NCBI GenBank assembly: GCA_000328365.1
Contig: KB308639.1
Coordinates: 27,080-91,079 of the forward strand
Reading direction: 5' to 3'
DNA: 64,000 nt
Source: Capitella teleta
Taxonomy: Eukaryota > Annelida > Polychaeta > Capitellidae
This document shows positions 24,317 through 35,000 of the stretch, in pieces. The notes below the pieces were generated by a model. The model was not told the origin of the DNA. It saw nothing but the letters and a program-made list of their open reading frames with translations, and searched no databases. A program made the position numbers and the translations under genes. The number at the start of each line of letters is the position of its first letter. The first letter of the stretch is position 1.

Positions 24317-24727
24317 CTAGTATTCTTGGCTCTGAGAAGAGCTTTTGCCAGTCTTCATGCCGGATCCAGTCTTCTTGGGCAGCAGAACGGCCTGGATGTT
24401 GGGCAGTACTCCTCCCTGGGCAATAGTCACACCGGAGAGCAACTTGTTCAGCTCCTCGTCGTTGCGGATAGCCAACTGCAGATGACGGGGGATGATCCTG
24501 GATTTCTTGTTGTCGCGGGCAGCGTTGCCAGCCAACTCAAGAACCTCAGCGGCCAGGTACTCCATGACTGCAGCTAAGTACACTGGGGCACCGGCTCCGA
24601 CGCGCTCGGCGTAGTTGCCCTTCCTCAGATGACGATGAATACGTCCTACCGGGAACTGAAGTCCGGCACGGGAAGATCTGCTCTTCGCCTTTCCCTTGGC
24701 TTTGCCTCCTTTTCCACGTCCTGACAT
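24317..24727 (-). CDS. H2AX: histone H2A.X
   Basis: A single-exon 136-aa core histone. The start is [20 protein letters not shown]; an in-frame ATG further upstream (24772) is ignored because MSGRG is the conserved histone N-terminus. The acidic-patch and docking residues are present ([32 protein letters not shown]). The C-terminus ends SSSQSQEY. A terminal SQ-E-Y is the defining H2A.X motif: its serine is phosphorylated by ATM/ATR/DNA-PK at DNA breaks. Two overlapping SQ dipeptides are unusual. The gene keeps the replication-dependent architecture (no intron, stem-loop end, E2F-type and CCAAT sites). It is divergently paired with DPAGT1, with start codons 391 bp apart. Confidence 0.97.
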   Translation of the reverse strand: MSGRGKGGKAKGKAKSRSSRAGLQFPVGRIHRHLRKGNYAERVGAGAPVYLAAVMEYLAAEVLELAGNAARDNKKSRIIPRHLQLAIRNDEELNKLLSGVTIAQGGVLPNIQAVLLPKKTGSGMKTGKSSSQSQEY

Positions 24728-24784
24728 TTTCAATTGCTGCTCCTCGTCGAATCTGGAGAGAAATGAATTCAAATTTCGCGCGCC

Positions 24785-24860
24785 TTTGTTTATATAGTCA
24801 ACGCGAAATCACGTGACCGAGTTGAAAAGTAACCAATCAGGGCGTTTCCCGCGCATCGTT
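24785..24860. promoter_or_regulatory. shared H2A.X / DPAGT1 divergent promoter
   Basis: Reading towards H2A.X (minus strand): an E2F-type site (TTTCCCGCGC on plus, 24845-24854), a CCAAT box (24833-24837), an E-box CACGTG (24810-24815) and a TATA box TATATAAA (plus 24789-24796), about 60 bp from the H2A.X ATG. This is a standard S-phase histone promoter. The DPAGT1 ATG lies 260 bp to the other side with no separate TATA box, so the two genes probably share control elements. Confidence 0.75.
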
Positions 24861-25118
24861 CACTAACCTATCAACAGTCGATGTTTTTCAAAATTTGATA
24901 ATTACGCCAATGATTTCAACTGCGTGACTTTTATTCTTTATAAATATCAAAACAAGATTCAATTAGGTTGCCATTTTATGCTAGAATGTCCAGTATTGAA
25001 AAAATATACAAACATATTGATGATGTCAATTCTCGCACCGAAATCTCGCGTTATCTGTCATGGTGGACAACTACATAAACTTTCGTTAAATATTGCTATT
25101 ATTTGTCATTTGTATAAA

Positions 25119-28100
25119 ATGGAGGAAACGTCTTGCATAAAAACGTTGCTAATTAACGTTGTATTCTCTATTATAGGGTTCATACTTACTATGAAATTAA
25201 TTCCCGGTTTAAAACATATGTTTATCAAAGCAAATCTGTATGGAATTGACATGAGCAAGACCTCGAGAGAAAAAGTGTGAGTTGCATCAGTCACGAATGC
25301 ATCAAGGCATGTGATTAACCCTACTCTGTGTCAGATCCCGATCTTCCGTGGATCAGCCATAGGGTGTCAGACCCATGTCGAGTCCTCACTATTTTTGTTT
25401 TAGGCCCCAGATTTATCATAAATTTTATGTTGAAATATTTTCACGCTAATAATTTGCACGCAAATTTGGCGGCAAATACTTAAACTGTTGATTGTAGAAC
25501 AGGAAATTTTTGCCGACTGCAATTTCTCCAGTTTTGTGGCTCTGGCCTTTATTTGCGGCACCAATTATTCGCGGTCAAGCGTATAAGATCACAAAGATAT
25601 GTAGGGTCATAGTATAAGCATAGGGTCATGGTATAAGATCACCCATAGACATCTAATTGCGTCTAATTTTCACGGTAGATCGTGACTTAGAATATACTAT
25701 ATAGCTGAAATTTCCTGTACTGCAGTAATGCGCCAAAAATAACAGCATCCTTGATCATTCCATACGGCTTCTGGTTAATAGTTGCAAGGACACAACAACT
25801 AATCCAGGATTTTAATTTACTGCCGAACTAGCATACATAAATCGGGCAACGTGTACATACCAGACGGTCAGACCCATTGTGTCTTATTGTAGTATGTCAA
25901 CTACTTCTAAACTATTTTGATATCACAAAGCCCAAGGTCCCACGTTTGCTATAGAAAATGTTGGCAGGTCTCACTAAACACCTCAAACGAGTGTTGTGCC
26001 TCAAACGACTCAATGACTGGCGATCTTTCACACCCGAAAAACGATGAATACACACTGGTTGTCGTATGACTAAAGTTTTTTTAAAATAATATGTTATAAT
26101 ATAGCCTGATCTTGCTTGAAACCAACATAGAAGGCTATCACATGTCTCTATAACTATAAAAAATATGATTTACCGGTTTCCGAGCCTGTCACGTAATGAT
26201 AATAAGAACGTAATAATTGCCGATTATTGCTTCCACATTCTGAGTGGGTGACCAGATTGTGTGTCATATTTTATCTCATTAGAAGCGGTTATTTCAGCTT
26301 CGTGTCGGCCTATATGTCATTATGAGTAATTAGAAATTAGAAACCGACAAGAGTCTCACAACAGTCTTTTACAGTGCGTTATGATTGACCTTGAACTTGA
26401 CACTGAGGTCGTTTGAGGCACAACAAAGGATTTGGGGACTTGAGGTATTTAGTGAGATCGAATGTTGGCAGCCGCAAATGTCTCAGAATGTAAATATTCA
26501 TTCGTTGAATCAGGCGGTGTCATAACATAAGTCATAAATCTAAATTCTATCGGTACAGATCTTTGCACTTCGAAACCGGTCTATTCCGTTGAGTTTTCTT
26601 TAAATCAGGGGTCCCCACACTTTTCATGGAGAGGGACAGATAGTAAACCTCTGTGTAGCCGGCGGCACAAAGAAAATACTGAACAGACAGAAATATATTA
26701 AATTCAAAATTTTCCCAAATATTGAGCATGCACAGGGTCCTCACCAGGCCAAAATGAAAGCGCATGGTGAAAGTGAAAAGTAGATCCGGGGACGTGCTCC
26801 CCTGGAAAATTTCAATTAATGACGGAAACATGCAAATTTGAAAGTTTTCTGATGCTCACTGTTTATTTCAGGCCTGAAGCACAGGGCGTCATTTGTGGGG
26901 CCATCTACCTGATCGTGATGTTTGTTTTCATCCCGATTCCATTCCTCGATCACTTGGCCACAAGGGATACTCTCCAGTTCCCGTTTCATGAGGTACGCTG
27001 CAGCCTCCTTCCCTTCCTCCTTTGTATTCTTCTCTTTTGCAGTACGTGGAATTTCTGGCCGCTCTGCTATCCATCTGCTGCATGATCTTTTTGGGTTTTG
27101 CGGATGACGTCATGGACCTGAAATGGAGACATAAACTCCTCCTGCCAACCATCGCCTCTCTCCCGCTGCTCATGGTCTACTTTGTGACTTTTGATCTGAC
27201 TGAAATCATCGTTCCTAAGCCCTTGCGCGGGGTACTTGGCTACAGTTTGGATATTGGTTTGTTTTGATTTTAGGGGAATATCAAAGTTTTGAAATTTTAA
27301 ATTCATTTCAGGTTTGCTGTATTACTTGTACATGGGAATGCTGGCCGTGTTTTGTACGAATGCTATTAACATCGTAGCAGGCATCAATGGTATAGAAGCG
27401 GGACAGGGTCTTGTCATTGGCCTCTCTGTTATCGCTTTCAACATCATGGAGCTCGGAGGTGAGTACTTTTTACAAAGCGGTGTGATTATCAGAAATGAAT
27501 TTCGTTTCAGGGAATTTCCGTGAGGCGCATTTGTTCTCCTTGTATTTCCTTCTGCCTTATGTCGGCGTTTGTTCAGCCCTGCTTTACCACAATTGGTGAG
27601 TACCCATCTGCTGTGTTGCATCATTAAACCCTTTGACCTTCTCAGGTACCCCTCGGGTGTTTTTGTTGGCGACACATTTTGTTATTTCTCTGGAATGACC
27701 TTTGCCGTTGTCGCTATTCTCGGTCACTTCAGTAAAACCATGCTTCTCTTCTTCATCCCACAAGTCTTTAACTTCATTCTCTCAACGCCTCAACTCTTCA
27801 GATTTGTGCCTTGTCCCAGACACAGACTGCCTCGGTTCGTAACTTGCAGGAAAGAAGCCCCGTGATCACATTCTTCTCCCATAGTTTTGACCCTCAGTCG
27901 GACACCCTTCGCCCTAGCATGGCCAGATTCAAATCGAGCGAAGTCTCGTTGCTTGGAAGAATTATTTTGCGTGTGTTTTCGCTCTTCCGTTTGATTGAGT
28001 TGAAGGAAAATGAAGGGGAGGATGGAAAGTTCATTGAGTGCACCAATATGACCATCATCAACTTAGCGCTCAGGATTCTGGGCCCGACACATGAACAGCG

Positions 28101-28316
28101 TCTCACCTTCATTCTGCTCATGCTTCAGGTAAAATCCACTTATGAAGTTGTGTTAATTGGCAGTGCAGCCTATTGGATGAACTTTAAGCTGTTTCATTAT
28201 CTGATTATAACTTTTTAATGAGGGAATTTCATTTTGCTCTTCAGGTCTTTTGCAGTGTCCTCGCGTTGTTCATCCGATATCCATTGGCACGATTAGTGTA
28301 CGAGCGGCTGCAGTGA
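25119..28316 (+). CDS. DPAGT1: UDP-GlcNAc:dolichyl-phosphate GlcNAc-1-phosphotransferase
   Basis: Eight exons: 25119-25276, 26872-26992, 27043-27256, 27312-27458, 27511-27595, 27646-27834, 27885-28128, 28245-28316. They total 1230 nt, giving 409 aa (human 408) that align end to end with remembered human DPAGT1. The enzyme moves GlcNAc-1-P from UDP-GlcNAc to dolichyl phosphate at the ER membrane, the first committed step of N-glycosylation and the target of tunicamycin. Visible signatures are [13 protein letters not shown] (Asp114/Asp115), [18 protein letters not shown] (about 179-196), [13 protein letters not shown] (Asp251) and PCPRHRLPR. About ten hydrophobic segments are expected from the family. 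Introns 2-6 are only 50-55 bp and intron 7 is 116 bp, whereas intron 1 is 1595 bp and packed with transposons. The donor of exon 6 (CG|GTTCGT) is non-standard but restores frame and exact length. Confidence 0.96.
25491..25727. mobile_element. MITE, GTAGAACAGGAAATTT family, copy A
   Basis: The left end TTGTAGAACAGGAAATTTTT and the right end, in reverse TACTGCAGTACAGGAAATTT, form the inverted repeat. Internal sequence GCGGTCAAGCGTATA matches copy B at 28677-28875. It lies in DPAGT1 intron 1 and is more diverged than copy B. Confidence 0.65.
25968..26460. mobile_element. 493-bp MITE with 11-bp target duplication
   Basis: The element is bounded on both sides by AATGTTGGCAG (25957-25967 and 26461-26471), an exact 11-bp direct repeat read as the target-site duplication. 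The ends are inverted repeats of about 60 bp: TCTCACTAAACACCTCAA on the left, TCTCACTAAATACCTCAA on the right in reverse, then a shared GTTGTGCCTCAAACGAC. A 9-11 bp duplication with long ends fits Mutator-like elements. It has no transposase and sits inside DPAGT1 intron 1. Confidence 0.8.
26606..26804. mobile_element. hAT-type MITE
   Basis: It begins CAGGGGTCCCCACACTTTTC and ends, in reverse, CAGGGGAGCACGTCC. CAGGGGTCCCCA is a well-known end of hAT (Charlie/Zaphod-type) transposons, and the inner AGGGACAGATA and GTAGCCGGCGGC echo those families. An 8-bp target duplication is not clear. It is the third element in DPAGT1 intron 1. Confidence 0.6.
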
Positions 28317-28676
28317 TATTTTACTACTTAACTGATATTTTATTTAAGATTTTACAAATTCCTTTGTATTCTCTGTTGTTTTTTATGGGATGCTATTCCA
28401 TGGTGTTGATTCATTTGATTTTTTTTTTTTTTTTTTGCTCATTCTTTTTGTCTCATTCACATAATATATGTAACCTGCCTTTTTAAAGTATTTGCTGAAA
28501 TCAAGTACCTAGTACAACTTTGTAAATCTATCTGACTTTTCTACCATTTTCTTATTAAGAATTTTTTTTTATATTGTTCACATTTAAATGACTTATGTCA
28601 AAAGAATTGCATCAAAGAATATTCAACTGTGTAAAATCTCAACATTGATCGGCTTCTTAGGATTTTCAATTTTAAA

Positions 28677-28875
28677 TACTGTAGAACAGGAAATTGTCGC
28701 GTTGCATGAAATTTTCATTGTATTCGCGGTCACGATCGACTGTGTAAATCAGTTGCATGAGTAATGTTTTTGGGTGATTTTATGCTGTGAATGTATATGC
28801 TTGACCGCAAATAGCTGCTGCCTGGAATAAAGGCTTAGACCATAGAACAGCGAAAATTTCCTGTTCTATACAGTA
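28677..28875. mobile_element. MITE, GTAGAACAGGAAATTT family, copy B
   Basis: The left end is TACTGTAGAACAGGAAATTG and the right end, in reverse, TACTGTATAGAACAGGAAAT. The flanking TA is consistent with a TA target. A second nested inverted pair (CGCGGTCA / TGACCGC) lies inside. The element carries an AATAAA at 28826-28831 and lies 360 bp past the DPAGT1 stop, so it may supply the poly(A) signal. Another AATAAA is at 28993. Confidence 0.75.
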
Positions 28876-29206
28876 TCTCCTTATAAGTCAACGAAAAGCT
28901 CTAATCAAGTAGTCCTATTTGCTTATTATGTATTTTCAATTCACTGCTGAATATTCAATAGCTGGTCTATGTTTCTATTCAATTTATGTTCTAATAAATT
29001 ACAAAAACTCACTGGTATTTCAATTGTCTGTTTACTATGTAAATATAATTTTGTAAATATAATTTTAAATTAATATAGTTGCAGAGGAAGGCATGCAGAT
29101 GAGTGTTATAATTCGATAATGAAGCAGAGCTCGATGTGAAGCATGATGCCATCACAATTTTTCTGGATTAATAATATTAAGAGGAAATTATTTTTGATGA
29201 GCTTCT

Positions 29207-31018
29207 TCAGAGTTTCTCGAAGTTCCATCTTTGGTTCTGAGCTCCGTGAAATGCGTACGCCAGAACGGCTGCCCCGTCCTCTGAGCTTCCTCCTTTGATA
29301 TCCATCACCAGGTCCTGTGGAGGCAAGAAATTTCTGAAGGCCCATGATCACCAGAAACTCCTTGTGTGCAATGGTGATCTGCATATAATTCTCACCGTGT
29401 CATCTGCGTTGACCACACAATCATCTCTGATGCACCATCTCTGCTTATTCTCACTGGCGTCAAACTCATTCAAATGCAAATGCCTGTCATCTCCTGAAGA
29501 TTCACGCCCCGAACGTTGTCATAAAATGTTAGGCGACTACATGTGGTTGGCTAACCTGAGCAATCCAGAACAAGTTGCTTGTCTTTGGATCGGATGAGAC
29601 CATTTCTGTCAATGAAAAACGACTGGCTGTCTTTGTGTGCCTCAGCCTCTTGCATGACGAGTGCTGATCCAACCACTCCGTCTTCTGCATCGAGGGCTTT
29701 CCCGTTTAGCTTGCTCAATATTTGGAAATGAGACCTTTGCCTGTGATCAATAATATACATGAGGAATGCACTGATGTAATTGAAGGTGCTCACAGGAATT
29801 TCTGCTTGAAAATCTGGTTGTTGTTGCCATGCCAATCCCACAGGCAAACCTCCGCCCTGGCCTCCATGCTGCCACCCACGATGTCAATGACCTTGTGAGT
29901 TGCATCGTAATTGCAAACTCGTTTCTTGAGGAAATCCCAATGTTGCCAAGACCGATCCGGCTCAGGATGCCTCATCACTAACCGATCATTATCTGACCGT
30001 GGATTCATTCATGAAGTACACGTAATACTTTTTTAATATAAAAATATATAATACATGTACATGTACAAATGTATACATGTATTGAATTGGCTTATGGGTA
30101 TAACAATTGATTTATACTACTCTCAAACAAATTGTAAACCATATTATTAAATGACTGGAGTGCTACGGCCGAGTGAACTAACCTTCATTCACATCCAAGC
30201 ACAGCTCGGTTAATTCCTTTGAGCGCACTGTTTTAGTGACAGGATCAACGAACCAGAGCTGGTTATCGTGAGGTTCGTTTGCAGCTTTCTTTGGCCACAT
30301 GATGATCTGCGAATAAACGGGCAACGAAACAGAGGGAAATGAAGCGGCGAAATTTGGTTGTGAATTAAAGGAAACCTTTGCGTTGTCTTCATGCGAATGA
30401 TCAGCGACATCCAACACCATTTTATTCAATTTGCTGACGATGTAGAAGAACTGGCTGCCAACACATTGTTTACCTGCAGCAAGATATGTTTGAATAATGG
30501 GTGTATTTGTATGGGTTAGGTAGCACTGGTAGGTCATTTAATTACCACCTGCTAGCAGTTTTGCTACTAGTAGTCATATTCAAATTAATGTCTGCCACAA
30601 TTCACTCTTTTTTTTTCGACGGAATTGAATGCAAGCAGCTCTATTCTTTCATTCGTAATTCGTTACATGTAGACTAATTGACTATCAATGGGATTCTTCC
30701 TTGTGATTACGATTGATATTTTCTTTCTCATATGAAATTATGAATATCACCCCACTTAGCGTACATGTACATCTTCAAGTATCGCAGCTCTTTATTTTCA
30801 CGCATGGTGTGAATCATAACGCACTTCACTTTATATGAGAACGTTATGATACTAAAAATCATACCGTTAAACGATTACATGATGTCTTGCCAGTTGTCAT
30901 GCAATGCATAATAGAACTTCAGGAAGCTACTTCACTAACCTTCTTCTTCATCCGACGATGATGACGATGATGGCGATGATGACGATGAGGAAGACGAAGA
31001 ACTCTCGTCGTTGGACAT
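29207..31018 (-). CDS. two-trefoil ricin-type lectin, intracellular
   Basis: Seven exons on the minus strand: 31018-30940, 30473-30376, 30306-30183, 29992-29794, 29740-29556, 29493-29396, 29314-29207. They total 891 nt (296 aa plus stop). The first exon codes a polyserine stretch ending DEEE. There is no signal peptide, so the protein is probably cytosolic or nuclear. Two ricin B-type beta-trefoils follow (about 30-165 and 166-296), with the three repeats of each marked by QxW-like motifs: NQLWF, WQHWDF, NNQIF, then DSQSFF, NKQRW and a final NQRWNFEKL. Ricin trefoils usually bind galactose-type sugars; the ligand here is unknown. Alternating phases 1, 0, 1, 2, 1, 0 all close correctly. The exon 7 frame ending EKL was chosen because the other open frame there gives no trefoil repeat. 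There are no toxin A-chain features. Confidence 0.88.
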
Positions 31019-31625
31019 AATCGGTCTTTTATCGCTCTGAAATAAGCAGTGCGCTATGATTCTAACCAGCGTTCTCTTTGGCCATGCAGCGATGCATATG
31101 CGTTGATGCGTGACTTAAACCCCACTTTGGCAAAGAATGAGCCATGTCACGTCCTCACACAATGTATACGTGCTTGCTTGTATAAATAGACATGGGTCGC
31201 CGAAAATGCATATTTGGGTCAGATGTGCACATCGAGAAATTCAAGTCCAGTGTACATATTGGCTGCTTGGGTGCTCCGATTAATTAGGTCAGCGCCATTC
31301 GCGACAACAATAGACATTCTAGCTATCAGATACAAGTCAAAAGGATGTTGATTTTCATGAATAATTTGGCCTAATGTTCATAATTATTATACATGTATCA
31401 GGCATGCAGAGATTTTGGAGATACACTATTGAAACGAAAACAAAAAACTTCAGTCAATAGGCCTGTTATGATAGGCTAATTATGAAAATATGCCAGTGTA
31501 GGCCCTAATCAAGTCAACTGAGCAAAGACACTAATTGCGTGGGGAGTTTGGTGTGCTTGAATGCATAGAGTTGTCAGGGAAGTTACTAATTCCGTCAGAG
31601 TAGATGTTAACTTTTCGTTTTCCAA

Positions 31626-31979
31626 AGAGGGGCACCGAATAGCACAGCGGGTTAAACCGCTGTCTGCAATCCTATGCCGATTGTGGGAGTCGAGGTCCCG
31701 GGTTTGAGACCCGATCGGGACACGGGCGTTATGATTGTGAATTACAATTGTAATTCTTCGGTGACTCAGCAGTGCTGCCCAACTGCGTAACAAGGCCGGG
31801 CGCTGTGTACTACTGTCTATGGTGATATGCAGGCTAAAGGACCCTTGGGATTTATCGATAAGAGTAGGGGGAAACCCCGGTACCGGGTCTTCTGTTCTGG
31901 CGCCCGTATCACCCGAATGGGTTGGGTGGAGCCGTAAAACCCCATCACTCACTCACTCACTCACTCACTCACTCACTCG
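31626..31979 (+). repeat. tRNA-derived SINE, copy 2
   Basis: A box TAGCACAGCGGG (31640-31651) and B box GGTTTGAGACC (31701-31711) are followed by a body matching copy 1 and a tail of about eight CACT/ACTC units (about 31943-31978). It includes GCGTTATGATT, shared with the dispersed 10-mer described in the findings. This copy looks less decayed than copy 1 and can serve as the family reference. Confidence 0.9.
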
Positions 31980-33160
31980 TTTTCTCAAGATGATCTTGAG
32001 ACCTTAATTATTTAGGAAAATTCGACACAATTTAAGGGAGCCCTTTCAAAATCCTCAAATGTTCTAGACTGTGAGTCTTTTGTTGGTGGTTTGACTGGTT
32101 TTCAGCTTGGCTGCAGGTCTTCGCAAAATTCTCCGATGTCGTTGGTTGGTTGTGATGAAGCGGAGATTGAGCAATTTGATATTCCGATTAATAATTTAAT
32201 ATGAAGATAAAAAGTACTGAATTCAAGATCGCTTATTATTCTTCTTTAGCGGTTGTATTGTTCTGTTCTTATATACAGGGCTGTTTCGTTTGCTCAATTT
32301 GCATTACTCTCATTATGCAGTATACCCAATAACAATGACCGTCGTTATTTTGTTTGAATACTCACCTTTTGATTCTATGCATTGATTATTGACAGTGAAG
32401 AGCTTAGGTGACTTAACAAGGCTATCAAGTGGTTAAACGATATCAACGTGTTTCTTCACTAAATGTTGTTCGTTATCCGAATACAGCATAAAAAAATATA
32501 AATAAAAAACATACACAAACACAATAACAACAAGAATTTTAATTTTTGGTTGTTTTATTAATTCGATTTATGGATGGAAACCATATTTGTATTTTTTTTA
32601 TATCATTTATGTCCGGTACGAGTTACGCTTATCCGCAGCAATATTTTTATTGTATAGCGACTCAATTAAACACGCAGGTATTGAAGAGAACAATGAAACT
32701 TTACTATTCGTGAAACGCGAAATCGATCTGTTCCAGTATAATAGTATGTATATATAGTGAATTTCTAAATACAAATTTTCCCATGAATTCGCAAACGCTG
32801 ACATAACACCCTCGCACTATAGACCAAAGACCAACCTCCTTCTAAAGGATTCATACAATGTAAATATACCGCAAATTTCGGCCTACTTTTAATGGCTCAA
32901 TACAAGGGTGAGGTATAAATACCGGCTTTCACTTTATGGCTGAAAGGCTTAGCTTATATATATCATATTCATTATTACATCTTTATTATTTATTATATAT
33001 TTTATTATTATTATTATTATAGCTTATGGCTCAAAGGTCAAATTAAAATCAATTACTGATGCCGAAAGTTTGAACAAGCATTTCTAGCCTGCCATATATC
33101 ATAATGATATATTAAAATGCAATGCTTTAGTAGGGTGATCTCAGAATACTATAAATATCA
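31980..33160. other. intergenic, AT-rich
   Basis: No gene is visible between the lectin and trypsin. It contains a (TTA)n run at about 32981-33021. Confidence 0.5.
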
Positions 33161-33168
33161 ATATGCTG

Positions 33169-33174
33169 TTTATT
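33169..33174 (-). terminator. trypsin polyadenylation signal
   Basis: AATAAA on the minus strand lies 23 nt after the trypsin stop codon, a very short 3' UTR typical of digestive proteases. Confidence 0.85.
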
Positions 33175-33196
33175 GCTTGTGTTTTATGGTGCTCTC

Positions 33197-34249
33197 CTAT
33201 GGCATGTTTGCTGTGATCCAATCGAGGTAGTAAATGGTGTCAGCATAGACGCCTGGGTATCCCACTCGGGCACAACCTTGACCCCATGACACAATTCCGA
33301 CTTTCTCGAAAGCTTCGCCATTCTTGAAGACCAAAGGACCACCCGAGTCACCCTATTCAGCGCATAGGAGAAGATGACAGAAGCCCACAATCAGCAACCG
33401 TGCACTTACCTGGCAAGCATCCTTGCCACCAGCTTCAACGCCAGCGCAGTTCATGCCATCAGCGATCGAAGATGGGTTATAGCTAGTCTCTCTGCACTGT
33501 TGGATGGTCAGTCCAATGACGTCCACAGCCCTCAGAATGTCAGCGACGCTACCTCCCTCCGATTGGCTGCCCCAACCAGAGACGATAAGGGTCTCGCCAG
33601 CATATCCGTCAGCATTTCCACTGGTTGTTCGGGAGGGAGGGCAAACCATGCGTCTCCCATCGCTGAAGACGATCTCTGCCGTCAATGTCAGCACAGAGAC
33701 GTCGTTTACGATGGTCAGAGGGTTATATTCCGGGTGTTGGTTTATCTGATCAACCGTCGCCGCCCTGTACTCACTTCCAGCATTCTGACGGTCGTGTTCT
33801 CCAAGACCAACCACGAGCATACTAGGTTGACTGCGGAGCAGAGCATGCATAAAAAAGAACGGAGTTAAATGGTCGGCTTACCGCCCAGCAGTGCAATGAG
33901 CAGCAGTCAAAACATGTCGACTGCTTATGATTGAGCCTCCACAGAACATACTGCCAGTAACCGTTTTCAATGTGACCTATATTACATCACAATTAATGCC
34001 AGCTCAACTCGCTCAGCTCAATTTAACCTGGTACGGAAACTCGTGTGGGAGAGCTTCCCAGCCACCGACGATCTTACTCAATTCTTCTCTCGGCACTCCA
34101 GCATCAGGGATGGTACTTAGACCACAACCTTTAGGTAAAAACATTCATAGACCACAAATATTTATTATGCAACGGAGCTATCTCTCACCTGGGAGGTTTT
34201 CCCAAGCTACAACAGTGGCGATCAAGGCACAGGCGAGGAGGATCCTCAT
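33197..34249 (-). CDS. secreted trypsin-like serine protease
   Basis: Five exons: 34249-34189, 34128-34028, 33976-33882, 33830-33410, 33352-33197. They total 834 nt (277 aa). A signal peptide ([16 protein letters not shown]) leads into a short propeptide, with an activation site K39|IVGG. The catalytic triad is complete: His81 in TAAHC, Asp129 in NDVSVL, Ser229 in GDSGGP. Asp223, six residues before the serine (KDACQGDSGG), sets trypsin-like cleavage after Lys/Arg, and the SWGQGCA..PGVY loop fits an open S1 pocket. The protein ends WITANMP, the normal S1 length with no extra domains. It is probably an extracellular digestive or immune protease and appears intact. Confidence 0.95.
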
Positions 34250-34875
34250 GATTCTGGCTGAATGTTCCCAATTGAACAACCTCAACCAAATGTTGGTCTT
34301 TTATACCTTTCACTATATTTAGTTACTCGGAATAATAGCACCTGTTTAAACTGATGCCATCAGAAAACAATATATCGGAGGGTCCTTATCCAGAAATAAC
34401 TTGCTTTTTTTTGTAACTTATAACAGGAAGTACCTCGTGAAAATGCGTTCATGTGAAAAGGGTTTTAAAACATTGCACTTTCTTATCGCTATCAGTCCGC
34501 CCAAAAACTCGTACTTGATGCAAGATACGCCAAAATAGTTTCTTCGATTTAAGCAGTGCGTTAAGACAGCGTGTTGCTTCTCCACATGCATCTATATGCG
34601 GTAAACCGGGAGAAGATTACGAAGACACTGCGACAACCAACCGAGAAGAAGAAACAATGAAAAAAGAAGAGGCATTTAACCTTGTAAAACCAGGTTGGCC
34701 ATGAAAGGAAAAGTGACTACTTCCACATGCGAAAGTATGGCAATAAATGTATCTGCCAGTGAAAGCAAGGTCACAATTATAAGCGCTGCACGCGGCAGTG
34801 ATATTAAAACAACCACAATAGTCTCCTGTTTGCGCAAACGAAATCTCGAATACGTCGATTTCAAGTGACACAAAA

Positions 34876-35000
34876 CATTATGGCAGTCATTCTAACAAGA
34901 ACTCAAAAACATGACTACACCACCCCAGTTTTAGCGTCACTACACTGGTTCCCAGTCGAGAAAAGTGCTGTGCAACACACACAATTTTAATTTGCAATTT
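34876..35000 (+). mobile_element. LINE ORF2 C-terminal fragment
   Basis: The plus-strand frame reads ILTRTQKHDYTTPVLASLHW, the conserved region after the reverse transcriptase domain in CR1/Jockey-type LINEs (LTRTRK..TPVL..LHWLPV). A few more residues (FPVEKSAV) follow before the frame closes. This is a short relic with no catalytic domain. Confidence 0.6.

Noticed and set aside
24305-24577. 90-codon plus-strand frame
   Set aside because: Antisense shadow of the H2A.X coding sequence; no independent evidence.
29106-29206. Extension of the lectin's last exon in a longer open frame
   Set aside because: That frame gives a basic, unrelated tail; the alternative frame in the same exon gives a perfect trefoil repeat and a stop at 29207.
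31509-31952. 147-codon minus-strand frame
   Set aside because: Lies across the SINE body; the same frame family appears in SINE copy 1, so it is a repeat artefact.
33374-33868. 164-codon plus-strand frame
   Set aside because: Antisense to trypsin exon 4; the minus strand has triad motifs and matching splice sites.
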